A stretch of 64,000 nucleotides of DNA, taken from contig CAMLGZ010000018.1 of the NCBI GenBank assembly GCA_946479745.1, positions 1 through 64,000 of the forward strand, read 5' to 3'. Below the pieces are notes generated by a model, which was not told the DNA's origin, searched no databases, and saw only the letters and a list, made by a program, of their open reading frames with translations. Source of the DNA: an uncultured Pseudoxanthomonas sp. Its GTDB lineage: Bacteria > Pseudomonadota > Gammaproteobacteria > Xanthomonadales > Xanthomonadaceae. The position numbers and the translations under genes are program-made. Of this stretch, positions 16,926 through 25,533 are shown piece after piece (position 1 is the first letter of the stretch; each line of letters starts with the position of its first letter).

Positions 16926-16997
16926 ATCCGATTCCCTTGATTCCTGCAACGTTACGAAGCGCTATCGACCTTCAGCGACGGAAACTACTTTTCCCCG

Positions 16998-18815
16998 CTA
17001 CGGCGACTGCCGGCTTCCACGAAAGATCCTGGTTGGGTTGGCGAGCGCATCGAACTGCTCGTTGATGGTCGTGAATACGACGCCGTCCTGTACCGTTTCG
17101 GTACTGATAAGCGGGCGATGGAGCTCACTCTGGAAACCGTCGCCATTGCCCCGCAGGCTGTTGCCGAACCTGGCCGGATAAGCCGCACGCCTCATCGAAA
17201 AATCGTAGGTGTAAGTCTGGACGCGGAGAATATTGGACTCGCTGGTGCCCTGCTCCACTTTCAGCAACTTGCCTTCGTTGTATTGAAAGCTGTTTCCGTA
17301 GGTATACCGGATCCATTCATTGCCGGGGCCGGTGACCGTGGTCTTGCTGGAGCCGGCGCAGCTATCCGATGTACAGGGTGTCTCGAAGCAGTCGTAGACG
17401 GACCAGTTGCATACCGGGTACTGGAAGCTGGCGCCACGCCCGTAGCGCGCGCTGATTTGCGGGTCGTAACTGTAGTTCCATTCTGCCGTCGCCAATCCAG
17501 GACCCGTGACCACCTTCTTGGTCAGAGTGAAGCTATAGGCGGAAATGGCGTAAGTGTTGACGTCATCCTGGGTGTTGTTGTTGGTGCCCGGCGCTGCGCC
17601 GGCCGGAGAGGTCGTGACATTGCCGCAGGCCACCGGCACCTGGCTGCGCCCATGCTCCAGGATGGTGGTGGTGAAAGTAGCCGTGGCGCCCGAAGGGTGG
17701 GTAATGGAAGCCACCGGCGGCGGCAGATACATGTTGATGGGTATTTCGTTGACGACGCAATCGCGCAACGGCTCGCCCTGCGGCGATTCGTTGACCTTGA
17801 TTTCCGCTGCCGCGAAGGCCGCAAAGCCGATGTTCCAGGCGCTGCCGTCCGGCAAGGTGACCGTGGTCAGCGTCGTGCGGCCTCCCTCGGCATCGCCGTA
17901 GGTGTAGGACCAGGTGCGGGTTCCGTCGCTGACGCTTGAAATATAGTTTCCGCTATAGGCAGCGGTGAGGACCCGGCCATCGCTGGCTTCGATCCTGGTC
18001 AGCTTGCCGCGCTGGTCGTAGGCATTGGTGTAGGTATAGGCGACCCAGTTGCCGAAACGGTCTTCCACGCGCGTGGCATAGAGCACGTTCCGGAAACGGG
18101 GGGCGGTTATATAAATGCCGGACCCCGTGACGTCCCAGTTACTGCGGCCCCGCATGCTGGGTTCGCCGTAGCGGCCCATCCAGTTGAACCAGTAGCGCGT
18201 GCCGTCGGCAGTGATGGCCAGGTAGCCTTCGCCGGTGCCGTTGAGTATCGACGTCAAGCAGGCGACATGAGTCCTGCCGTTATCGACGGTCCACGGATAG
18301 GGACCGCCGCTGGTGGGCACGGTGGCGGCTGTGGAAACCAGCATGTCGCCGCCGCCTCCTCCGGGCAGGTCCATGGTCAGGCCCTGCCAGAAATCGCGCA
18401 GCAGGAATCCGCCTGCCGGGACAGGTGGAATTCCGGGGCTCGAGCAACGGTTTCCGGGCGTGGCGCCCTGCACCGCCCAATCGCCGGAGAACACGCCGCT
18501 TATCTGCGGCACCTCGACCGTCCAGTCCGCCAGCATTTCCTGGCTGCCGTTTTGCTTGCGGTTCTTGACGTCGAAGCTGCGCGAAAACGCAACGGGCAAC
18601 CCATCGTTGCCCGGCAGACTCACATCGGTGGCAGCGAAGGAAAGCGCACCGTTGGACAGGCTTACCTGGTCGCCAGCGAAATCCGGCCCCAAGGGCGCCA
18701 CGGTCTGACTGGCCTTGATCCGCTTGTCGAAATCCTCCCACGGAAACTTGCCTGTCTGTGCCTGCACGGTCCAGGTCAGACCCAGCAAGAAGGCTGCAAT
18801 GACGATGCGTTTCAT
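16998..18815 (-). CDS. Secreted RHS-associated protein (N-terminal partner)
   Basis: 605 residues with signal peptide MKRIVIAAFLLGLTWTVQAQ. Then a domain with SNGALSFAATDVSLPGNDGL (the DUF6531-like opening of many RHS proteins), WYWF-type beta segments, and YD-like repeats (GNWVAYTYTNAYDQRGKLTR, NSFQYNEGKLLKV). It ends NPTRIFRGSRQSP without a hypervariable core. Together with the 1412-residue protein it looks like one long RHS protein split in two, each half with its own signal peptide. ATG 18815 with AGGGAA upstream. First gene of the operon. Confidence 0.85.
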   Translation of the reverse strand: MKRIVIAAFLLGLTWTVQAQTGKFPWEDFDKRIKASQTVAPLGPDFAGDQVSLSNGALSFAATDVSLPGNDGLPVAFSRSFDVKNRKQNGSQEMLADWTVEVPQISGVFSGDWAVQGATPGNRCSSPGIPPVPAGGFLLRDFWQGLTMDLPGGGGGDMLVSTAATVPTSGGPYPWTVDNGRTHVACLTSILNGTGEGYLAITADGTRYWFNWMGRYGEPSMRGRSNWDVTGSGIYITAPRFRNVLYATRVEDRFGNWVAYTYTNAYDQRGKLTRIEASDGRVLTAAYSGNYISSVSDGTRTWSYTYGDAEGGRTTLTTVTLPDGSAWNIGFAAFAAAEIKVNESPQGEPLRDCVVNEIPINMYLPPPVASITHPSGATATFTTTILEHGRSQVPVACGNVTTSPAGAAPGTNNNTQDDVNTYAISAYSFTLTKKVVTGPGLATAEWNYSYDPQISARYGRGASFQYPVCNWSVYDCFETPCTSDSCAGSSKTTVTGPGNEWIRYTYGNSFQYNEGKLLKVEQGTSESNILRVQTYTYDFSMRRAAYPARFGNSLRGNGDGFQSELHRPLISTETVQDGVVFTTINEQFDALANPTRIFRGSRQSP

Positions 18816-19310
18816 GTTCGCACTGTTCCCTGTGTCAATTAAATGGAAGAAAATGAATTTAAAAGTATCGATGGCGCTGGAACGAAAAGTAGCGGCTGGG
18901 AGCCCACCCTGAGGCGTTTCTGTTACGACTTTTCAGCCGCACAACAGAGAGCCGACAGACAGGACACTGTCCGCTTGGAAAAAACCTGTACTTGATCCCC
19001 TTCGTGCGCCGCAGCCCCTTGCGGTATGTGGCATATATATCTGTGTCAGTTCAGAAATGCAAACAGCAATGACGTGGCATTTTTTTATTTCTATCTTTGC
19101 GGACGTCAATGGTGAGAATCAGATGAGATATCACAATTGTCCTACCGCAACCTCCATGGCCTGACGGGCGATGTGAATTATTTACATGTGCGCAAGTCAC
19201 AATTTTTGACCGCCGCGTGTGCGTGGACAAAGGGCACTTCCAGAAACCTTCCGTCGCTTTCCATGGCCGATGAAAAGATCACTAGACCGTTTATCGTGGC
19301 GATCCAAGAC
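18816..19310. other. Intergenic region upstream of the RHS operon
   Basis: 495 bases without a supported gene. It carries AT-rich patches (ATTTTTTTATTTCTATC near 19080, GAATTTAAAAGTATCG near 18853) in an otherwise GC-rich region and should hold the promoter of the minus-strand RHS operon. No clear terminator for the converging dehydrogenase gene was found. Confidence 0.5.
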
Positions 19311-20483
19311 TCATTGGGGCGCTGGTGGCGTAATCCTGAGAAGCTTCCCATCCTCCGCATCCGTCAACACATAAAGTTCCCCCTCCGGCCCCTGCCTTAC
19401 ATCGCGGATGCGCTGCTGCAAAGCACTGAGCAACCGCTCTTCGTGCATCACCTTGTCACCATCCAATTCCAGGCGGATCAATTCGCTGGATGCCAAGGCA
19501 CCCAGGAACAGATTGCCCTTCCATTGCGGAAACAGATCGCCGGTATAGAACGCCATGCCGCTGAGTCCCGGCGATACCGCCCACACATGATGCGGCTGCT
19601 CCATGCCTGGTGCTGATTTGCCGACCGAGCCCGGCACCGGACTGCCGTTGTAGTCGATGCCGTGAGTGATGACCGGCCACCCATAATTGCGTCCGGCCTG
19701 CGGAATATTGAGCTCGTCGCCGCCCATCGGACCATGTTCGCTGGTCCATATCTGCCGCGTCACCGGATGCAGCGCAGCGCCCTGCATGTTGCGGTGGCCG
19801 TACGACCAGATTTCCCCTCTTGCGCCTGCGCGTTTGACGAAGGGATTGTCGTCGGGAATGCGGCCGTCCGGCCATATCCGCACCAACTTGCCTTGCAGCT
19901 TGTCCAGCTCCTGCGCCGCAGCGGCGGCCACGCGATTGTCGCCCTGGGTGACGAACAGATGCCCGGCATCATCGAAGACCAGACGCGAACCCACGTGGGT
20001 GCCGTGCGAAAGTTTCGGCTCCTGGCGATAGACCACTTGCGTGTCTTGCAACGCTCCACCCTGCAGGCGACCCCGCATCACCGCAGTGCCGGCTTTGTTG
20101 CCGCGCAGAGTAGGTTCGGCAAAGGACAGATAGACCAGATTGTCGCTGGCGAAGGTCGGCGATACCGCCACGTCCAGCAGGCCAGCCTGGCCATCGACGA
20201 ATATCTTGGGTAGGCCGGTGATGGGCGCCGACACCTGGCCCGCCGCGGAAATGCGGCGCAAGCGTCCCGGTCGTTCGGTCACCAGCATGTCGCCGCCCGG
20301 CAGAAAGGCCAATCCCCAGGGATGCTCGAGACCGGCGACCAGCTCGATCACCGCATAAGAGCCTTTTTCGGATTGGAGCACCGTGGGCGCCGCATTCGCC
20401 GTGCGTGGCTGGGTCGCAGGGGAAACTGGCTCTTTGCCGCAAGCCGACAAGCCGAGCAACAGGAGGACAGCCAGAACGCGCAT
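19311..20483 (-). CDS. PQQ-dependent sugar dehydrogenase (aldose dehydrogenase-like lipoprotein)
   Basis: 390 residues; MRVLAVLLLLGLSAC is a lipoprotein signal with lipobox L-S-A-C. The rest is a six-bladed propeller of the GSDH/YliI family: LEHPWGLAFLPGGDMLVTER, a conserved LSHGTHVGSRL containing the catalytic-site His, YGHRNMQG, WTSEHGPMGGDELN and NYGWPVITHG. These periplasmic enzymes oxidise aldoses with PQQ and pass electrons to the respiratory chain. ATG 20483 was chosen as start of the signal. It stands between the accessory segment and the right half of the polysaccharide locus and has no obvious link to either. Confidence 0.92.
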   Translation of the reverse strand: MRVLAVLLLLGLSACGKEPVSPATQPRTANAAPTVLQSEKGSYAVIELVAGLEHPWGLAFLPGGDMLVTERPGRLRRISAAGQVSAPITGLPKIFVDGQAGLLDVAVSPTFASDNLVYLSFAEPTLRGNKAGTAVMRGRLQGGALQDTQVVYRQEPKLSHGTHVGSRLVFDDAGHLFVTQGDNRVAAAAAQELDKLQGKLVRIWPDGRIPDDNPFVKRAGARGEIWSYGHRNMQGAALHPVTRQIWTSEHGPMGGDELNIPQAGRNYGWPVITHGIDYNGSPVPGSVGKSAPGMEQPHHVWAVSPGLSGMAFYTGDLFPQWKGNLFLGALASSELIRLELDGDKVMHEERLLSALQQRIRDVRQGPEGELYVLTDAEDGKLLRITPPAPQ

Positions 20484-20640
20484 GGCAACGACTCCGTGGG
20501 AACGCAGGGGATGCCCGGATGTTAGCACCCGCTCCAGCGGCGGATGGAGACAGCACTCGGTTTCCCGGCCCGAGCACTGGCCGGTACAGGCCCCAAGCCG
20601 CGTTCATGTTGATAGCACCAAGGGAGATTGGGGGATCCGC

Positions 20641-20889
20641 ATGCAGCAAAAACAACAGATCAAGAAATTCATACTGGAGAATTTCCTGTTCTCGGACGAT
20701 GAGTCCGCGTTGGGCGACCAGGACTCGCTGATCCGTGGAGGCATCATCGATTCGACGGGCATCCACGAACTGATCTTCTTTCTGGAAGACGAGTTCAAAC
20801 TGACCATCGTGCCGGACGAAATGATCCCGGCGAATTTCGATTCGATCCAGACCGTCGACGAATTCGTCCGCCGCAAACTCGCCGTCTGA
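20641..20889 (+). CDS. Acyl carrier protein
   Basis: 82 residues, acidic, four-helix ACP pattern. The phosphopantetheine site is Ser38 in GGIIDSTGIHEL (D-S motif). ATG 20641 follows GGGAGATTGGGGG. It is dedicated to this locus and not the fatty-acid ACP: the gene starts a four-gene run (ACP, acyl-CoA ligase, NadE-like, GNAT) with 13-base, minus 4-base and 5-base spacings. It probably carries an activated acyl or amino-acyl group for transfer to a sugar; that is inference. Confidence 0.88.
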   Translation: MQQKQQIKKFILENFLFSDDESALGDQDSLIRGGIIDSTGIHELIFFLEDEFKLTIVPDEMIPANFDSIQTVDEFVRRKLAV

Positions 20890-20902
20890 CCGGCAGCTCC
20901 AC

Positions 20903-22408
20903 GTGAACGGACTACCAGGCCGCGTCGCCCGCATCGCCCGGGAAACACCGCGGCGCACCGCGCTGGTGGACGGTGCGCGCACGATCGACTACGGCCAATT
21001 CTGGCGGCAGGCGCAGGCATTCGCTGTCGGCCTGCGCGAACAGGGCCTGGTCAAGGGCGAGCGTTTGGCGCTGTTGCTGCCCAACCGCATCGAAGCCGCC
21101 GTGGCCTGCTATGGCGGCTGGCTGGCGGGCGCCGTCGTGGTGCCTTTGAACGTGCAGGCGCGCGAGCGCGACTTCGCGCCCTGGTTGCGGCACTGCGGCG
21201 CCCGCCATGTGGTCTACGAACAAGGCCATCGCGACGCGGAGCTGGCGTTGGAGCAGATCGGATACAGCGGAAGCCGCACCGTCCTGGCGGATGCAGAGCC
21301 GTTGCTTCCGCCATCGGAGGAAACAGCTACGCCGGAATTCCAGATGGTCGAAGCCGGCGACACTGCACTGATCCTCTATACCTCCGGCACCACCGGCGCG
21401 CCGAAAGGGGTGATGCTCAGTCACGCCAATCTTGCCGCCAATGCGGAAGCGGTGGTGGCGTACCTGGGACTGGGACAGGAGGACCGCGTGCTCAGCGTGC
21501 TTCCTTTCTATTACGCCTACGGTGCCTCGGTCCTGCACACCCATCTCATCAGCGGCGCCTGCGTGGTGCTGGCGCCCAACCTGCTGTTCCCGCATCTGGT
21601 GCTGCAAGCGCTTTCGCAGGAACGCGCCACCGGATTTTCCGGCGTGCCTTCGACCTATGCGCTGTTGCTTCAGCACACTGCCTTGGGCGAATACGATTTC
21701 TCTTCGTTGCGTTACCTGACCCAGGCCGGCGGCGCGATGTCGCCGCAGCTGACCCAACGCCTGCGCGCCGCCCTGCCCCATCCGCGATTGTTCGTGATGT
21801 ACGGGCAGACCGAGGCGACCTCGCGCATCAGCTGGCTGCCACCGGAAAAGCTGGACGAAAAACTGGGTTCGGTGGGCGTTCCCGTGCAAGGCCTGCAATG
21901 GAAGATCCTGCGCGAAGACGGCAGCCCCGCCGACGCCGGCGATAGCGGCGAAGTGTGGGTGCAAGGACCCAGCGTGATGCAGGGCTACTGGGAAAACGCG
22001 ACCGCCACCGCCAGTGCGCTCGCCGAAGGTTGGCTGCGTACCGGCGATGTGGGTTACCTGGATCGCGATGGTTATCTGTTCCTGCTCGGCCGCCGCAGCG
22101 ACATGATCAAGACCGGCGCGCACCGGGTGCACCCGACCGATGTGGAGGAAGTGATCGCCGAAATGCCGGGCGTGACCGAAGTGGCCGTGGTTGGCGTGGA
22201 AGACGAAATCCTGGGCCAGGTGATCAAGGCGTTCGTCGTCGCCACCGATCTGCCGCCGCGCGCCGAAGAACGCATCAAGGCGCATTGCCGCGCTCGCCTG
22301 GCTCCCTACAAGATTCCCAAACACGTCGCCTTCGTCGACGCCCTGCCGCGCACCGCTTCCGGCAAGGTCCGGCGCGTCCAACTGATGGAACTACAGAGCA
22401 CGCCATGA
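20903..22408 (+). CDS. AMP-dependent acyl-CoA/acyl-ACP ligase
   Basis: 501 residues of the ANL superfamily. P-loop LILYTSGTTGAPKGVM, YGQTEATSRISW (motif A5), TGDVGYLDRDGYLFLLGR (A7/A8 hinge) and the C-terminal catalytic lysine in ASGKVRR are all present, so both half-reactions (adenylation, thioester formation) should work. GTG start at 20903, 13 bases after the ACP stop; the natural acceptor is probably that ACP. The 3' end overlaps the next gene by ATGA. Confidence 0.92.
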   Translation: MNGLPGRVARIARETPRRTALVDGARTIDYGQFWRQAQAFAVGLREQGLVKGERLALLLPNRIEAAVACYGGWLAGAVVVPLNVQARERDFAPWLRHCGARHVVYEQGHRDAELALEQIGYSGSRTVLADAEPLLPPSEETATPEFQMVEAGDTALILYTSGTTGAPKGVMLSHANLAANAEAVVAYLGLGQEDRVLSVLPFYYAYGASVLHTHLISGACVVLAPNLLFPHLVLQALSQERATGFSGVPSTYALLLQHTALGEYDFSSLRYLTQAGGAMSPQLTQRLRAALPHPRLFVMYGQTEATSRISWLPPEKLDEKLGSVGVPVQGLQWKILREDGSPADAGDSGEVWVQGPSVMQGYWENATATASALAEGWLRTGDVGYLDRDGYLFLLGRRSDMIKTGAHRVHPTDVEEVIAEMPGVTEVAVVGVEDEILGQVIKAFVVATDLPPRAEERIKAHCRARLAPYKIPKHVAFVDALPRTASGKVRRVQLMELQSTP

Positions 22409-23385
22409 CTACACTCGATGCCACCACCCTCGATATCGACTATGAAGCCGAAGCGGACCGCATTGCGGCGCGCCTGCGCGAAGTCACTGCGCGGCAGCTG
22501 CACCGCCGCGGACTGGTCGTGGCCATTTCCGGCGGCATCGACAGCTCGGTCAGCGCTGCGCTGGCGGTACGCGCGCTGGGCCCCGATCGCGTCTTCACCC
22601 TGATCCTGCCCGAGCAGGACTCTTCCGACGACAGCGCCGCGCGCGCGCATATCCTGGCCAAGCATCTTGGCGTACGCACCGAGACGGTAGACATCGCGCC
22701 TGCGCTGGCCGCGATAGGCTGCTACACCGCGCGCGACGCGGCGGTGCGGCATGCCTTGCCGGAATACGGAGAAGGCTGGAAATTCAAGATAGTGATCGAT
22801 GGCGGAACCGAAGGCCGCATCAACCGCTTCCGTTTGATCGCGCAATCGCCCGACGGCGCAATGGTCGAACGCGATCTGCCGCTGCAGGATTATCTGACGA
22901 TAGTGGCGGCCACCAACTTCAAGCAACGCATCCGCAAGACCCTGGAATATTTCCATGCCGACCGCCTTAACTACGGCGTGGTAGGCACGCCCAACCGGGT
23001 GGAATACGACCAGGGTTTCTTCGTCAAGAACGGCGATGGTTCGGCCGACGTCAAGCCCATCGCACACCTGTACAAGTCGCAGGTCTACGGTATGGCCCGC
23101 CACCTGGGCTTGCCCGAGCGCGTCTGCGCCGCCATTCCCACCACCGACACCTACAGCCTCAGCCAGGGTCAGGATGAGTTCTACTTCGCCCTACCCTACC
23201 AGCAGATGGATATCGCCCTGTGGGCGCTCAACCACGACGTGCCGGCGAGCGGGCTGGCCACAGCGCTCAAGATCAGCGAAACGCAGGCGCAAGCCGTATA
23301 TGAGGACATCCGCAACAAACGCCGCACTACCCGCTACCTGCATCAGGCTCCGGTGCTGATGAGTCCGGTCGTAGAACTCGACTGA
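22405..23385 (+). CDS. NAD synthetase-like ATP pyrophosphatase (NadE family)
   Basis: 326 residues. P-loop ISGGIDSSVSAAL (residues 41-53), then ATNFKQRIRKTLEYFHADRL, GVVGTPNRVEYDQGFFVKNG, DVKPIAHLYKSQVYGMARHL and PTTDTYSLSQGQDEF follow the ammonia-dependent NadE pattern of adenylating a carboxylate and amidating it. An insert of about 40 residues (GWKFKIVIDGGTEGRINRF region) is not usual for housekeeping NadE. The location between an acyl ligase and a GNAT, four-base overlap with the ligase, suggests a polysaccharide-specific amide ligase, not cofactor synthesis. Confidence 0.85.
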   Translation: MTTLDATTLDIDYEAEADRIAARLREVTARQLHRRGLVVAISGGIDSSVSAALAVRALGPDRVFTLILPEQDSSDDSAARAHILAKHLGVRTETVDIAPALAAIGCYTARDAAVRHALPEYGEGWKFKIVIDGGTEGRINRFRLIAQSPDGAMVERDLPLQDYLTIVAATNFKQRIRKTLEYFHADRLNYGVVGTPNRVEYDQGFFVKNGDGSADVKPIAHLYKSQVYGMARHLGLPERVCAAIPTTDTYSLSQGQDEFYFALPYQQMDIALWALNHDVPASGLATALKISETQAQAVYEDIRNKRRTTRYLHQAPVLMSPVVELD

Positions 23386-23390
23386 ACCCG

Positions 23391-24449
23391 ATGAACGACC
23401 TGTCGCCGCCGCCGCAATACGTGACCCGCGACGGCGACGCCTTGCGCGACCGCGACACCGTACTCTCGATCTGGCACGGCAATCTGGGACAGGAAGACCG
23501 CATTGCGGCGAAGTACGAATGGTTCTACCTGGGCTGTCCGTTCGGGCCGCCCGTCCTGCAATTGCTGCGGTACACGCCCGATGCGACCGATATAGGCACC
23601 GCTTGCGCGGGCCGTCGTCGCATGTTGTGGCGCGGTGGTGAAATACGCGCCGGTGTGTTGGTGGACCTTACCGTGATCCCCGCGCATCGCTCGCTGGGTC
23701 CGGCCCTCATCCTGCAGCAGGGATTGATCCAGTCCGGCCGGCGACAGCTGGATCTGCTGTATGGATTTCCCAATCCCAAGGCGGCGGCGGTTTTCAAGCG
23801 TATCGGCTACGAGAAATTCGCCGATATCGCACGCCATGCGCACGTGCTGCGCCATGCCGGATATTTGCGCAACAAACTTCCCGGTTGGCTCGCCGTTCCC
23901 CTGGGCGCGCTGGCAGATGTGATATTCGCGGCGAAGGACAGGTTGGCACGCGCTTTCGGGCCGCGCCTGGATTATGCGTGGTCGGACCGTGCCGATCCGG
24001 CGATGGATCGGTTATGGCGAAACTCCGAGCACGGCAGCGGATTGCTGACCATTCGGGACAGTGCGCATTGCAAGTGGCGATTCGATGACTCCCCGTTGGT
24101 GCGCACGCGCTATCTGTCGCTCACCGGCCCCGGCGACGCCGGCATGCAGGCCTGGTTTGCCACGCAAGTGGAACGGAACACCCTGCATGTGCGCGACTTC
24201 TGGTCGGTCGCCGGATGCGGCCGCATGGACCCGCCGCATCTATTGGCGTTGCTGTTCGCCGCACGCGAAGCCGGCCACGCTTCGGTGTCCATGGAAATCG
24301 CCGCCGATGCTTCGCGCCTGGAAAGCTGGAAGCGCTGCGGCTTCGTCGAACGCAGCCGCCGGCCCGTGTTTGGCCGCTGGAGCCTTGACGAAGAATCGGA
24401 CCTGCAAGCGCTGGACCTGTTCCTGACCTCCGCGGATGAAGACGAATAA
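23391..24449 (+). CDS. GNAT/FemAB-like acyltransferase
   Basis: 352 residues, about twice the single-GNAT length. The first half has the GNAT pattern (GGEIRAGVLVDLTVIPAHRS, then LLYGFPNPKAAAVFKRIGYEK); the second half repeats a weaker version (ESWKRCGFVERSRRPVFGRW). The two-domain build recalls FemAB/XrtA-associated acyltransferases. It starts five bases after the NadE-like gene and is the last gene of the ACP module, so it is the likely transferase for the ACP-bound group. Confidence 0.8.
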   Translation: MNDLSPPPQYVTRDGDALRDRDTVLSIWHGNLGQEDRIAAKYEWFYLGCPFGPPVLQLLRYTPDATDIGTACAGRRRMLWRGGEIRAGVLVDLTVIPAHRSLGPALILQQGLIQSGRRQLDLLYGFPNPKAAAVFKRIGYEKFADIARHAHVLRHAGYLRNKLPGWLAVPLGALADVIFAAKDRLARAFGPRLDYAWSDRADPAMDRLWRNSEHGSGLLTIRDSAHCKWRFDDSPLVRTRYLSLTGPGDAGMQAWFATQVERNTLHVRDFWSVAGCGRMDPPHLLALLFAAREAGHASVSMEIAADASRLESWKRCGFVERSRRPVFGRWSLDEESDLQALDLFLTSADEDE

Positions 24450-24513
24450 CTCCGCGATAATCCGCGCCGTCAAACTGCAAACGACGCGTGCCTGCGTCGC
24501 CACGGCTCGCGCA

Positions 24514-25533
24514 TCAGGCCAATCGCCTGGTCTGCCTGCGGAACAGATAAAGCGCCAGCCAGTCGGGGCGAAACCGTCCCTTCGCATCGACCACCGTATC
24601 GGTTTCGAAGCCTGTCCGCCCCAGCAGCCAGCCCGGCTGCGGCGCCACCGGATTAAGCACCGGCACGCTGGTGAACACCAGCTCATAACCTGCCTGGCGA
24701 GCGCGATCGGCGATTTCCGGCGTATGGGCGCCGTGCGGAAACGACATGGACTCGGCGCTGGGAAGCGGTTGCCCAAGATGGCGGGCCAGTTCGGCGCGCG
24801 CGCCGCCCAGTTCGGCATCCACATCGGTCGCCAGCGTCATCGGCGTATGGGTCTTGCCATGCAGACCCAGTGCGATTCCGCCCGCCTGCAGCTTTTGCAG
24901 CTCGCCCGCATCGACCATATGGCGAAGACCATCGTCGAGCGCATGCAGATAGGGAGACAGTATTGCGTTCCTACGTTCTGCGTCGAGCTTCTCGAGGCGA
25001 GCTATGGCTTCGCGCAGCGACGCCATCGATTCGTCCCGCGGCGTCCACGCTTCCGCCAGCGCTGGCGCCATGGCGCGAGCCAATTCGTCCACCCGCAACA
25101 GGCCACGGCGCCAAGCGGAAATCAGACGCTCCTGAAAAAAGGGCTGCTGCGTTCCCACCGCGTCGGCCACCACGAACATCAACCCCGGCAGTCCCGCGCG
25201 CTGCAGTTCCGGCAACGCATAGTCGGCGTTGTCGGACCAGCCGTCGTCGAAGGTGATCAACAACGCATGGAGAGGCAATGCCGCGCCGGTCCGCCGCGCT
25301 TCCAGCACTTGCTGCAGCGAGACGACGTTGTAATGCCGTTTGAAGAACGCAAGCGATCGGGAAAGATGGGCGACGGACAACGTGTAGTCGGGATCGCAGG
25401 TCCGCCAGCGCGGATCCTCCGGTTTCAATGTGCGATGGAACATCACCACGGTTAGACTGCCGGCATTGCGCAGGCGGTGGTAGAGGCCCAGCAGACCGCT
25501 GGCGTAAAGCAGTTTTTTGGAGAGATCCTTCAT
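24514..25533 (-). CDS. Polysaccharide deacetylase (NodB-type)
   Basis: 339 residues of the CE4 family. LLITFDDGWSDNADYA (residues 91-106) carries the catalytic Asp and metal Asp; GLHGKTHTPM is the second motif and SFPHGAHTPEIADRARQAGY the third. A hydrophobic N-terminal stretch could be an anchor. It removes N- or O-acetyl groups from a glycan, probably in the envelope. ATG 25533 overlaps the ATG of the divergent glycosyltransferase. A TATAAT sequence lies 17-22 bases upstream within that gene and is a candidate -10 box. Confidence 0.88.
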   Translation of the reverse strand: MKDLSKKLLYASGLLGLYHRLRNAGSLTVVMFHRTLKPEDPRWRTCDPDYTLSVAHLSRSLAFFKRHYNVVSLQQVLEARRTGAALPLHALLITFDDGWSDNADYALPELQRAGLPGLMFVVADAVGTQQPFFQERLISAWRRGLLRVDELARAMAPALAEAWTPRDESMASLREAIARLEKLDAERRNAILSPYLHALDDGLRHMVDAGELQKLQAGGIALGLHGKTHTPMTLATDVDAELGGARAELARHLGQPLPSAESMSFPHGAHTPEIADRARQAGYELVFTSVPVLNPVAPQPGWLLGRTGFETDTVVDAKGRFRPDWLALYLFRRQTRRLA

